Shown in pieces: positions 10,480 to 22,288 of a stretch of 64,000 bases of DNA. Location of the stretch: the NCBI GenBank assembly GCA_928212115.1, contig CAKMRJ010005523.1, positions 99,860,257 to 99,924,256 of the forward strand. The letters are read 5' to 3'. Within the stretch, counting starts at the first letter, position 1; the number at the start of each line of letters is the position of its first letter. The notes beneath the pieces were generated by a model that ran no database searches, had not been told where the DNA came from, and saw nothing but the letters and a program-made list of their open reading frames with translations. The DNA comes from Lactuca virosa. Lineage: Eukaryota; Streptophyta; Magnoliopsida; Asterales; Asteraceae. A program made the position numbers and the translations under genes.

Positions 10480-11652
10480 TTTGACTGGAATTCCCCACAA
10501 TGAAGAAGAAAGAAACGATATATATATATACACACACACGTGGATATGTATATATGTATACATATGTCTCTGCATATATACACAGAGAAAGAAAGAGAAG
10601 GGGTACGCGTGGAAACGACACTATTACGAGTGTGAGATTTTGATATGTAGCTCAGGTGATCAGGTTGATTAATGTACTGGGATACATACTTGCTGTGAAT
10701 GTACATAATTGTCCTTTTGTAAGCATGTGAATTGTTCGGTTGATCTGTATAGGGAGTAAAATGTTGGTCAAACGACTCCAACCAATAGGATCACTCTCAA
10801 AGAAGCTATAGAGAATGAAAAATGGAGAATTGCAATGAAAGTAAGACTTGTAATAAGTTCAAAAAAACTCATGGTGAATGCAATCATTCACGTACATAAC
10901 TATAGGAAATCGACTACTAGGAGAGGTTTTTTTTTTGGTAATTAAAAAGTTGAAAACTATTGAAACATTCTTGTTGTAGTTAAAAGAATATGAAAAATAC
11001 ACAAATTCCATTTCTACGGAAGGAATGAATTAGAAGAATGTCGGGATTTACTCTCAAGTGGAACTTTGTTCCTATATATATAGGTGGAACAAGAAATTGT
11101 TTAAAATTTTATATTGTTCTTCATGATTCATTAAATGATCGATGGGAGTATCACAAAAGGTTAGAAAGGTTATGGTCGTCGGTTTAACTTATTAGCTGTC
11201 ATATAGAGGTAGAAGTGTTAATGTTAACGGTCACAAGATGGGCATTGGGATCATTATATTAGAAGTGAAACTTCAATTTGGCAACGGGCTCGTTAGAAGT
11301 GAAACTTCAATCTTTTGCATGCATAGCTTTAGCTCTCCATGTTCCCTTGGGTTTTCTAAAGAATCTTAAAATAGACCTGCCAAAATTCAATAACTATGCA
11401 AGAAATTGAATAAGATAGTAGAATCCTGATCAAGCCAAAAGTCCGGTTACCATCATATAAATAGAGACAAAATCCTGTCTTAGGACTTTGACAAGACTCT
11501 ATTTGAACTGCATCTTATTTTGTAACAAGTAAAAATGATTATTTTCTTTGATTAGCTACGTCTCATTTTTTTTCCCAGTAATATAGCATATTTATCATTG
11601 TTTCTTGAATTTAGTTCTAAAAAAGACTATTGGAGCCATGGGCTGAACTTTA

Positions 11653-11687
<35 letters not shown>

Positions 11688-13489
11688 GTTGGTTAGAAGT
11701 GGGCCCCGTATTTTAATTTTATACATTTTAGGCTCAAAAATATAAAATTTTGACTGTGACCCCCTGTTCACCAATTTTTATACATATTATAGTTTTGGAC
11801 CCCCAAATTAAATGTTGAAGTTCCGCCCTTAATTGGAGCCAATCACCACTACATCTTATACCAAAAGGGTTTCTAACTTAACGGTATTGGATGTTATCCT
11901 TTCTCTTTGAAGTTGAAGTTCAAGTTATGTCTGTGACTTAAAGTAGAATTAGGAATAAATTAGATTTACTATTAAAAAAAACCTCTAGATCTTATATACG
12001 AGTTTTTAGTTTTTATGAAAAAGATACCCGATTGACATGATAAACTTGTGAGAGCTATAATGTTTTAGGTAAAGAAATTTCTCCAACTTGAGAAGGTATA
12101 TTTCACAAAATAAATATGTGGATGATACATTGAAAAAAGTTTTATATTGATCAACATTACTAAATAGTGATGAAATTTAGATTTAGGAATAAAACTGGTT
12201 TAGTTGATTCAAATGTTTATTGAAGTTTGGTTGAAAGGTTAATATATCTTTAAAAAAAGGGTAAATTGTACAATATGAGTAGTTAACACCAAACCTAACC
12301 TTCACATTGAGTATAAATTGCATAGAACTATCAATATTTTAGGCGCGAAGTTTGAATCTTGAATCTCTTGTTTGGAATTATGCACCTCAATTACTAGGCT
12401 CCCTGAGCGAGGGCTATATCTTACTCGTCACTGTGTAGATATTTCCTATGTTGTTGGTGCTTTATCTTATTTCATGCATCGTTCAACAAGGAATCATTCT
12501 AGGACTACAAAGTTTATATTGTTTAGAAGATACAAAAGACTAGGTAATTGACTTTTCAAAATTTAAGATTTTAGGTTGCCAAGATTTACAAATATAAGAA
12601 ATATCGATTGGTCTTCTTCTACGAATAATATAAGAAACACCTTTATGAATTTTTTTCTTTTGGAACATATAATCGATAATTTCTATGCAACTCTATGTGA
12701 ATTAAAGCAATGATAGTTATGTGATATATAACATGTAGATATCTCTTATAAAGCATTAGAGATCCTTTTATTGTTTGTACCTTTATATATATAAATGTAA
12801 TGGAAGAAATGAGATCAATAGATTGAATTATTTCATGATACATAAGCAATCCTAATTTTTTTTAATGCTCTAGATTTCTTGCACCTCCTATGGTCCCTTC
12901 TAACGCAGACACCCCATTTTTCAATCCTAAGATTGACCAACCTAAAAATACATCATTGCACATGGATCTTACCTTTTTCAACATATAAACATGCATCCAT
13001 ATTACCCTTAAAATTGAAAATACAAAATGCGTTTCATGGACCGAGATTTTCAAGATCCACACTCGAGAATATCAAGTACGCAAGCATGTAACCCATCTAT
13101 AAGATCCTTTGATCGGTAAATCCTTATGGATAAGGTTAGAGATTGTTGTCTTACAACAGAAATATAGAACAATACTTAATGTTCTCTTACATACCATCCT
13201 TGGACCCAATACTACCACCTAAGTTGCATGGAATTATGTAAAATAAACCATCCTAAATTATAAAATATAAGGGTTATTCAACTTCTATATCAATTTTTTC
13301 ATACCTAACATGCCAATTTTTTTAACGCTATATTTCTAACACTTTAAGATGCTCGCCGATTAACTGGAAAATGTTAGCTCCTCGGTCTCTAACCAATGGT
13401 TAGTTTTTTAACTCATAGGTAGCCAATCAAATGAATTTGATGAGGTTGCAAACAATATTAAAAAATCCAATCCTTTAATACCATTCCAC
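10480..13489. other. Upstream region of CNGC4 copy 1; no gene seen
   Basis: About 3 kb of AT-rich DNA without a supported gene. Next to the ATG are CT-rich, TA/CA-repeat and G-box (CACGTG, 10537-10542) sequences on the CNGC4 side, plus one W-box core (TTGACC on the minus strand, 10766-10771) that could fit an immune gene. A perfect run of 31 G lies at 11656-11686. A short inverted repeat TTGTTCC/GGAACAA flanks a TATATATATA core near 11066-11092. The text after the G run (11700-11830) looks like degraded repeat DNA but I could not assign it. Confidence 0.5.
11656..11686 (+). repeat. Homopolymer run of 31 G
   Basis: An uninterrupted poly-G tract in an otherwise AT-rich intergenic stretch. Such runs are prone to length error in sequencing. 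If real, it can form stacked G-quadruplexes. Confidence 0.9.
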
Positions 13490-15194
13490 CACACACAAAA
13501 CAACATATACATAAACACAAACAACATACTATGGGTCCAATCAACCATCGGGTTGGAATACCCCAGGCCCTCAACCATCGGGTTGGAATGCCAACATACT
13601 ATAGGTTCAGTCATCCTCGGGATGGAATACCCCAGATCCATAACCATTGGGTTGGATTGCCCTCGTACTACGAGTCCAGTCATCCTCGGGATGGAATACT
13701 CATGGCCCACAACCATCGGGTTGGAATGCCCATGTCTGTTGGCTCTCGCACAAAGCAGATGAGCCTCAACCACCAATCAAACATGTGCACATGTATCAAA
13801 TAACCACATAGTAGTCTATAGATAAACAAACCGATCTAACAGATCAAACTAGCATAACATCATCCTACCTATCATGATACTGATCTAACAGATCATAGCA
13901 ACATAATACCATCCTATCTACCAGGATGCTAATCTAAGAGCTCATACTAGCATAACATATCAGGAATACAATCCAAAAGGGCCGGCCTTGGTGCCTTAGA
14001 CCCTTGAGTATAGTGAGGAAAACTCACCTCACAAGTAGCTCGAATCGATAAAGTCAACTCAACCAAATGCAGCTCCAAATCGAACACCTACATCCACCGA
14101 TGACTCACTTCCATAAATTCCCAAATTACCAAAATACCCCCGGAGGTCAAACTGGTCAACCCTTGGTCCAAGTCAAAGTCAACAGTCCATGTTGACCCAA
14201 CTCGTCGAGTGCAGCTAGCAACTCGTCGAGTTCCTTAAGGGTTCAGAAGGTCATAAAACCCTCACTGACTCACCGAGTTTACGACCAACTCGCCCAGTCT
14301 CTGCGTGTCCAGAATTCAGGGAAAACCCTAACCGACTCGTCGAGTCCTCTCACTGACTCGTTAAGTCCATGCAGAAAACATCCCTAGGCAATCTTCATCC
14401 GACTCGTCGAGTAGACCATGCAACTCGTCGAGTCCCTTCATTCCATTACTCATTCAGATGATTTTAAGCCACCCCAAAGCTCCAAATTGTAGATCTAGCT
14501 TCCTAAGGCATGCTTATCACGTAAAGTTGTAAACTTTACGTGCATGCAAGGCTCTAAAGGCTTAGAATACCAAATCCAAACTTAGAATGGGGTTTAACTC
14601 AAAGGGAATAGCTCATACTTGCTAAAGCTGGAAACTTTATAGTTATAGAGACCAAGATAAGTTCATATCTGAAGTTGCAACTTCAAATCCTAGCCTATAC
14701 CCGAAAATGGTTCACATACATGCTAGAAAGGCCCTAATCTTAAACATGAAGAGATCTAGAAGGAGGAAAGGCAAGGTAACAACTTGTTACCTTCAAAATG
14801 ATGCCAATAAGCAGAAGAGTTAGATCTACTAGCTCCTCTATACTTCAATCCTCTTATACTACAAGCCTTCTTCTTCTAAATCACCTTCCAAGCTTGAAAA
14901 TCACACAAAATGGAGGGCACACACGAATTAGGGTTTCAAAGCTCAAGGGGACGGTGAGGGGAGGCCAAGGGAGGCTAATGACCCTTTAAATAGGGTGAAA
15001 AACCCTGAAAATTAAGGTTTCATCCTCCAGCTCCAACTCGTCGAGTCGTTTCCTCCGACTCGTCGAGTTGGTCACTTAAAACACGCGGCTGATTTCGTTC
15101 CTACTCGACGAGTCAGGGCATCCGACTCGTCGAGTAGACCCATTAAAGTGGAAATAAAGCTGTAAAATTTATACCTGAGAGTTGGGGTGTTATA
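13490..15194 (-). repeat. Element A 3' LTR, truncated at the left
   Basis: Matches 51280-52784 base for base with scattered changes. The right end reads GTTATA, a decayed GTTACA terminus. A minisatellite of AACCATCGGGTTGGAATGCC-like units spans 13540-13760. Palindromes ACTCG(T/A)CGAGT start at 14200, 14221, 14335, 14356, 14402, 14423, 15036, 15058, 15103 and 15125; related copies start at 14268 and 14288. A TTTAAATAGGG TATA-type box lies near 14985. Confidence 0.85.
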
Positions 15195-15520
15195 ATTCTC
15201 CCCACTTGAACTAGATTTCGTCCTCGAAGTCTGCTGCGGTGAACAACTCCGGGTAATGCTCCCGCATCTCAGCCTCCGGCTCCCAAGTCCACTTAGATCC
15301 CCTCCGGTGCTCCTATTGTACCTTTACCAAAGGCACTTCCTTGTTCCGTAGAACCTTCACTTTCCTCTCCAGAATGGCTACCGGCCTCTCTACATAGTTC
15401 AGGCGCTCATCGACCTGAATATCATCTAATGACACTACCGCTTCCTCGTCCAGAATGCACTTCCGTAATTGTGAAACGTGGAAAGTACTGTGGACTTGAC
15501 TAAGCTCCCCTGGTAGCTCG
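15195..15520 (-). pseudogene. Element A pol, C-terminal end (integrase tail and chromodomain)
   Basis: Encodes the conserved integrase-tail text SQVHSTFHVSQLRKC and then DIQVDERLNYVERPVAILERKVKVLRNKEV. The VPLVKVQ and E-x-TWE type region that follows carries a stop codon. It is followed by the polypurine tract (AAGTGGGGAGAA, complement of 15196-15208) and the LTR. It is cut off on its N-terminal side by element B at GCTCG. Confidence 0.8.
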
Positions 15521-17276
15521 TGTAACATCGTAAATTTTCAAACCAAAATTTTCATTTTCAAAAGCACATAAACTCATATATTGTATTTCATAAAACCACA
15601 AGTGTCTCAAAATGTCAACATAAATCCATAAATAAAGTCAAATCCCAGAATCCTCAACATAATCTCGAACAAGTGTGTACAATCATGCCGGTGCCTTCCC
15701 GCGGTCCTGAGAGGTACCTGAAACACATAACACATAACACGGTAAACACGAAGCTTAATGAGTTCCCCAAAATACCACACATAACTCATTAGCCTCTCAT
15801 GGCTATAACACATAACTCATTAGCCTCTCATGGCTATAACTCAATAAGACCCTCCGGTCAATATGTCTCAGCGGGACCCTCCAGTCCCACAACTCGGGTG
15901 GACCCTCCAGTACGATATCTCAATGAAGACCCTCCGGTCTCACAACTCGGTTTGGACCCTCCGGTCCTAACTCAATAAGGCACAGAAATAATACACATCA
16001 TAAATCACAAAGAATAATGCATGATATCACAATACTCACTATAAGCACATAAGACCCTCCGGTCACACAAAGGTTACCACTCTAAGTAAGTATAGTGAGA
16101 AGACTCACCTCGTAAGTAGGCTAAGAAAATGTGTACTCCTCGAACACGAATCACCGAATCTAGCCTCCACCTAATCACATATGATAATTATCTCTAATTA
16201 ACACCTTAAATCACAAATTTTAAATCTAACTCTTGGATTGGGAAAAAGACCATTTTGCCCCTCCATGGTCTCCCTAAGTCATGATTGGTCAAACCCTAAA
16301 GTCATCACTCGAGTCAACTGTCCATGTTGACCTGACTCGCCGAGTGCATGTATGTGACTCGCCGAGTCCCCATTGTTCCTCAGATCAACATCGCGAAAAC
16401 CCAACTTAACTCGTCAAGTCGTCTCTTCGACTTGTCGAGTTACTCATATCCAGACTCATCGGGGAAAACCCTAGCCGACTCGTCGAGTCAGCTCCTTGAC
16501 TCGTCGAGTCCCTTAAGACAAATTCCCATTCAGACGTTTTAAGGCAGATCTGCTACTCCAGACTCTAGATCTAGACTCATAAGGTTCGAATGTCACGTAA
16601 AGCTTTGATGTTTACGTGCATGCATGGCATATTTGCGCCATAATGCCACTACAAACTCTAACTAAGGTGTTTAAGCACAAGAACGCTTTTATGGCTGGAT
16701 AAATCTAGGACCTTTGGACTCTATGGACCTCACAAGGTCCGATCTGATGTCTTAATGCTTAGCAATCACAAGTCACAAAATCTCAAGGGAAATATGGAAA
16801 AAGCCCCAAAAGTTCCTCATTAACAAGATCTAAACAATATGATCAGCAAAGTGATGACTTTTACCTTCCAACAGAAGCTCCAAGTGAAAGAATACTGGAT
16901 CCCATAGCTTCTCCTCGTTCCTTGCTTGTATCTCACCTCTTCCCTTCCAAAAGATTCACCAAAACACTCAAATATTAGCTCTATCACTCTCTCTTAGCTC
17001 AATGGGCGATTAGGGTTTCACACAGGGGAGTTGGGTAGCTGGTGAGGCGGAAATGAGGACATAAGTTCCCTTCAATAGGACCCAACCCTGGAGATTTAGG
17101 GTTTCATCTCACATCGCCAACTCGACGAGTCGACTCTCTGACTCGTCGAGTTGGTTCTTAAACCCACGTGGTCAATCGTCTCTACTCGACGAGTTGAGGC
17201 ACCAACTCGTCGAGTTCCTCAATGAATCTCGAAAATAAAATATATAAATAATATACTTGGGAGTCCGGATGTTACA
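15521..17276 (-). repeat. Element B 3' LTR (1756 bp)
   Basis: Direct copy of 26794-28473. It contains the GACCCTCCGGTC minisatellite (15841-15980), a plausible intron (15718-16108), the telomere-like inverted repeat (17085-17105) and four palindromes starting at 17120, 17141, 17184 and 17205. Confidence 0.9.
15718..16108 (-). other. Putative 391-nt intron inside element B LTR
   Basis: On the minus strand a strong donor GAG|GTGAGTCTTC (intron starts at 16108) and an acceptor TGTGTTTCAG|GTACCTC (ends at 15718) frame the CCGGTC minisatellite. The same exon text (GTACCTC after the acceptor) recurs in LTRs C and J, and GTACTTC in A. The matching donor in the 5' LTR of B (near 27378) is mutated. 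Confidence 0.5.
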
Positions 17277-20200
17277 ATTCTCCCCCACTAGAATCAGACT
17301 TCGCCATCGAAGCCATGCTCCGGAAATAATTCTGGGTACTGCTCGCGCATCTCGGACTCCGGCTCCCAAGTCCACTCGGATCCCTTCCGATGTTGCCACT
17401 GAACCTGAACTAGGGGCACCTCTTTGTTCATCAGAACCCTCACCTTCCGATCCAAGATTGCGATCGGCCTCTCAATATAATTCAGGCTCACATCCACCTG
17501 GATGTCCTCTAATTGTACCACCGCCGTCTCATCGGCTACACACTTCCTCAACTGAGACACGTGGAAGGTGTTATGAATCTGACTCAACTCTGCAGGTAGC
17601 TCCAGCCGGAAGCTACCTTACCCACTCTGGCGATCACTCTGAAAGGACTAATGTATCGGGGCCCCAGCTTGCCCCGTTTCCTAAATCAGATCACCCCTTT
17701 CCATGGGGAAACCTTCAGGAGGACATAATCTCCAACCTGGAACTCTAACTTGGATCGCCGCCGATCTGCGTAACTCTTCTGGCAACTCTGGGCTGTCAGT
17801 AACCTCTGTCTGACCTGCTGAATCTGCTCGGTCGTCTTCAGCACTATCTCAGTGCCACCTATCACTCGCTGCCCTACCTCTCCCCAACAAATGGGAGTCC
17901 GACACCTCCTCCCATATAAGAGCTCGAAGGGAGGCATGCTAATACTGGAATGGTGGCTATTGTTGTAAGAAAACTCAGCTGAGGGAAAATAGGTGTCCCA
18001 ACTTCCTCCGAAGTCCATAACACATGTACGCAGTATGTCCTCAAGCGTCTGAATTGTCCTCTCACTCTGCCCGTCTGTCTATGGGTGGTATGCGGTACTG
18101 AAGTGAAATTGGGTACCCAACTCCTCATGGAACTTCTTCCAAAACCTGGAAGTAAAACGCACATCCCGATCTGACACTATCGATGTCGGTACTCCATGCT
18201 GTGCCACCACCTCTCTCACATAAACCTCAGCCAATTTCTTTGCAGAAGAGCTCTCACTGATAGAAAGGAAGTGAGCACTCTTCGTCAACCGGTCTACAAT
18301 CACCCATATCACGTCAACCCCACGTGCGGTCCTCAGTAGCTTGGTGATAAAATCCATCGAAATCTGTTCCCACTTCCACTGGGGAATCTCTAGAGGCTGT
18401 AACAGACCATGTGGACGCTGGTGCTCCGCCTTAACCCGACGACAGGTCAAGCATCTCTCAACTACCCTTGCCATATCTCTCTTCATACAGGGTCACCAGT
18501 AATCTCTCTTCAGGTCCAAATACATCTTAGTGGCCCCTGGGTGGATCGAGAATCTTGATCTATGTGCCTCCTCCATCAGTATATGCCGAGCTCCACTCGT
18601 ATAGGGCACCCAAATCCGCCATCGGAAGGTCATAAGCCCACGAATATCCGTCTCAAACTCGGAAACCTGTCCAATCACCCGCTCCCTCTTGCGGTTCTAC
18701 GGTCTCACAGCCTCCACCTGGGCCTCTCGAATGGTATCTAAGAGTGGAGTCATCAATGTCATACTCATACACACCCCTCGTATCGGGGCACTCTATGGTC
18801 TGCGGATCAAGGCATCAGCTACCACATTAGCGTTGCCTGCGTGGTATAAGATCTCGCAGTCGTAGTCTTTCACTACATCTAACCACCTCCTCTGTCTCAA
18901 ATTCAGGTTGGGTTGATCCATGAGGTACTTCAGGCTCTTGTGGTCCGTATATATGGTACACCGAACCTCATACAGATAGTGACGCAAGATCTTGAGGGCG
19001 AAAACCACCACCCCCAACTCCAAATCGTGGGTGGGATACCTCGTCTCATTACGCTTCAACTGCCTTGATGCATATGCAATCATGTGTCCCCTCTGCATCA
19101 ACACCGCTCCCATCCCTGATATAGAGGCATCACAGTAAACTACGACATCCTCCACTCCCTCAGGAAGGGCTAACACCGGGGCTTCGCACAATCTCTGGCG
19201 AAGATTATCGAATGAGGCTTGCTGCTCGGGCCTCCAAGTAAAAGTAACACCCTTCTGGGTCAATCTGGTGAGAGGAACAACAATCTTGGAGAAATCTCTG
19301 ATAAATCTCCGATAGTAACCGGCCAAACCCAGAAAACTCCTGATCTCGGATGGAGATCTCGATACCTCCCATCTCATAACTGCCTCAATCTTGGCCGGGT
19401 CGACCAATATCTCATTCTGATTAACGAGATGTCCCAGGAACTAGACCTCTCGTAGCCAGAAATTACACATGGAGAATTTGTCATAAAGCCTCTCCGACCT
19501 CAATACTCCAAGAATCTCTCTAAGATTCTCCTCGTGTTGCTCTCTGGACCTCGAGTACACCAGAATATCGTCGACGAACACGATCACCGATCGATCCAAC
19601 ATAGGCCTACACACCCAGTTCATGAGGTCCATGAACGCCGTCGATGCGTTGGTGATCCCGAAAGGCATCACCACAAACTCGTAGTGCCCATAACGAGTCC
19701 TGAAGGCCATATTCGGAATATCCTCCTCGCAAACTCTCGTGATGATATCCAGATCTCAAATCAATCTTGGAGAACCAAGATGCCCCCTGAAACTGATCGA
19801 ATAAATCGTCGATCCTCAGAAGTGGATAACGGTTCTTGACCGTCAGCTTGTTCAACTCCCGGTAATCAATGCACATCCGGTGTGAACCATCATTTTTCTT
19901 GACAAAAAGGAACAGAGCTCCCCACGGTGAGCTACTCGGTCTGATGAACCCCTTCCCCAGCAGATCCTGGAGCTGTGAGGATAACTCCTGCATCCCTGGT
20001 GGCACAAGGAGATAAGGTGCCTTGGCAATAGGCGCCGCACCGGGAACCAAATCAATCCGGAACTCGACCTGCCTCTCGGGAGGCATACCCGGTAACTCCT
20101 CGGGGAAAACATCCGGGAACTCGCACACTATCAAAACCTCGGAGATAGAACTCGACCTATCTGTAGCAACCCGTGTATCCATCACGTACGCCAGAAAGCC

Positions 20201-20620
20201 CATACAACCCTGTTGTAGACTCTGTCTCGCTCTGGCAGCAGAGCAGAAAGCTGATCCAGATATGGTACCCACGCCATACACCGTAAGCACTTCCCCACTA
20301 GGGTCTCGTATAGTCACCATCTGACGCTTACAGTCGATCACAACTCCAAACCGACTCAACCAGTCCATGCCCACTATGACACAGACATCACCCATCGCGA
20401 TCGGTACCAGGTCTATCGGGAAATCAACACCGAAAATCTCTAGTACACACCCTCGGAATACATCAGTAGCAAAAACTGTATGTTCGTCGGCTATAGAAAC
20501 TCTCAGAGGTCGACTCAACGCCTCACGTCAGATACTGATGTGGTGACTAAAAGCTAAGGACACGAAGGATCGACTCGCACCTGAGTCAAACAACACTAAA
20601 GCAGGTACAAAACTCAAAAG
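17277..20620 (-). pseudogene. Element B pol (protease, RT, RNase H, integrase, chromodomain), degenerate
   Basis: Minus-strand order is as follows. A retropepsin with an FDSGA-type active-site region near 20580 comes first. RT follows (about 20110-19440), with the catalytic FVDD box retained near 19570. RNase H (about 19280-18800) has a YCDAS motif. The integrase zinc region and DDE core (about 18650-18080) and the chromodomain tail (17590-17294) complete it. The frame is broken: stop codons at about 18487, 18079 and 17686 look like single transitions (a TGG or CAG codon turned into a stop), and there are frame shifts near 17610 and 19740. A polypurine tract AGTGGGGGAGAAT precedes the LTR. 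It is a dead copy of a gypsy polyprotein. Confidence 0.85.
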
Positions 20621-20774
20621 AAAAGTACCTATACAAAGCAAAATGTAAGTATAAACAAATCTCAAAACAACAAAGATAAGGAGATACGTACCAGCAACAA
20701 CATCAGGCGCGACATGGACCTCCTCCGCTGTCAGCTGAAATGCTCTCCCATGAGCCCTCGGAGGCTCGACCTTC

Positions 20775-21065
20775 TGTTAGGGTGCAAAGTCATTCTTGGA
20801 TGTAGTGTTTTAGGCTTACCCTCTTGTATGTGTAAATGGGTTGAGTCTTTCCTATAAATAGGAAGTGAGTGACTCCCATTATGTAAGGAACCATTTGGAG
20901 TGTTAGACTAGAGAGAGAAATTGTGTACAAACCCATTTGTATATCCTTTCTAGATCTAATATGAGCTTACAAAGATTTATTTACTCCTTGTGTTCTTGAA
21001 TTTGTATGATGATTCACTAGATCTTTTCTAATTCCGCACATGCCATCATAATCAACACCTCTACA
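20775..21065 (+). repeat. Element D 5' LTR
   Basis: 291 bp, TGTTAGGG...CTCTACA. It contains a TATA-type TATAAATAGG near 20852 and is followed two bases later by the primer-binding site. Confidence 0.93.
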
Positions 21066-21319
21066 ATTGGTATCAGAGCGGGTGTTCTTGATTTCATCAA
21101 GAATTGATCCATGGTGGCAATCTTGATTTGGTGATTCATTTTTTGATCTTTGATCTTCGTGATTTGGAGAGTTTTTGGATTCTAGAAATCGAATTCATCA
21201 TTGTTTTTACTCATAATTCGATTTTCTTCACTAGAATTCAAGTGATTTTTACTTTCTCTCTCTAGCAAACCCATTCAAAATCACTTTCTCTCTCTAGAAA
21301 TCTTCAAGTTTTTGTGATC

Positions 21320-22288
21320 ATGGTGAATTTGCCATACAATTCTTGGATTGTGATCGTTGAAGGTATGAAATACAAAGTCAATAAAGATCAATATTATGGG
21401 TTAGTGTTAAACAGTTTGATTTTTTGGGAAACTATGGTTTCTTATGGAGGATTGAAGGATGATCATGGAAGCTTGATATTTCAACAACTTTGTGAGATCA
21501 AATGGTTGGCTGATATTACATGGTCCATATCAACACGTAGTAGTGATAAGATTGGAGAAGAAAAATATTTGTTCAAAAAGAAATATGTTTCTCTTATTGA
21601 AGACCCAAATGATCTTCGTGCTCTTAAGTTTGTTGAAGTTCTTGACAATGGAGTTCAATGTGATGTTCTTGATGTTCAAGAAAAAGGAGTTCAAGTTGAT
21701 TCTCATGATGAAAAAGTTTTTTGCTCGATTGGAGTTCAAACCGATGATATTTTGTGCTCTTGCGATTCGTTTGAAGGAATGATTCCTTATCGGAAACCGG
21801 TGATCCAAGAAATTCACAAATATCAAACTCCAAAAGATTTGATTCAAACTCAAAATGTTCATGTTGTGGAAAGTGGGTTTGTTCATGAAATCAAATCTTC
21901 AAGATGCAAAAAGATGAGAAAGAAAAAGAAGAAGAAGATTAAACGGAAGAACAAGCGGGTTTATTCACAAAAATCGTCAAAGGTTGTGAAGCCGAAATCC
22001 GTGAAACAAATTTGGGTTCCAAAGCAACAATTTCGTAAGGTTCCATTGAATTTGAAGTCAAAACCCAAAAGTGTTGGTGGTTCTTTTGAAGATGTTCATG
22101 GATCGTTAAAGAACACGAAGAACGAGTTGTACATCTCGCATAGTGGGTGGTACAATGTTCGAATTGGAGATTTTCTCATTCCAACAAAAGAACCAAGATC
22201 TTCTAAATTCGATTCTTTCGTTGAAAATGGAACTCGATTCGTCAAAAAGGTATCTCAAATTCTCAAATGGATTCCAAAACTTCCATAA
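21320..22288 (+). CDS. 322-aa basic protein of element D, function not recognised
   Basis: An uninterrupted ORF in the gag position of D, about 240 bp past the primer site. I start it at the ATG at 21320 because the upstream in-frame codon is GTG. The N-terminal ~100 residues look globular and Trp/Tyr-rich. Residues 111-142 repeat GVQ-x-D three times. Residues 196-213 are a run of Lys/Arg that would serve as a nuclear-localisation or nucleic-acid-binding patch. KQIWVPK at 229-235 resembles the linker before the protease in some plant Copia polyproteins. There is no zinc knuckle and no protease D-T/S-G motif. Candidates are a much-diverged GAG or a captured host fragment; I cannot choose. The intact frame in an otherwise decayed neighbourhood suggests recent constraint or recent insertion. 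Confidence 0.7.
   Translation: MVNLPYNSWIVIVEGMKYKVNKDQYYGLVLNSLIFWETMVSYGGLKDDHGSLIFQQLCEIKWLADITWSISTRSSDKIGEEKYLFKKKYVSLIEDPNDLRALKFVEVLDNGVQCDVLDVQEKGVQVDSHDEKVFCSIGVQTDDILCSCDSFEGMIPYRKPVIQEIHKYQTPKDLIQTQNVHVVESGFVHEIKSSRCKKMRKKKKKKIKRKNKRVYSQKSSKVVKPKSVKQIWVPKQQFRKVPLNLKSKPKSVGGSFEDVHGSLKNTKNELYISHSGWYNVRIGDFLIPTKEPRSSKFDSFVENGTRFVKKVSQILKWIPKLP

Noticed and set aside
10454..10781. Small ORFs upstream of CNGC4 exon 1
   Set aside because: They cross TA/CA repeats in the 5' UTR/promoter and have no conserved content.
13531..13803. ORFs with repeated HPRDGIPQ / NHRVGMP units
   Set aside because: Minisatellite of LTR A read in several frames; it is seen in both LTRs and both strands.
21492..21886. 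Additional ORFs of about 96-118 codons overlapping the 322-aa ORF of D
   Set aside because: They are shadows in other frames of one long ORF; their composition mirrors the codon bias of the real frame.
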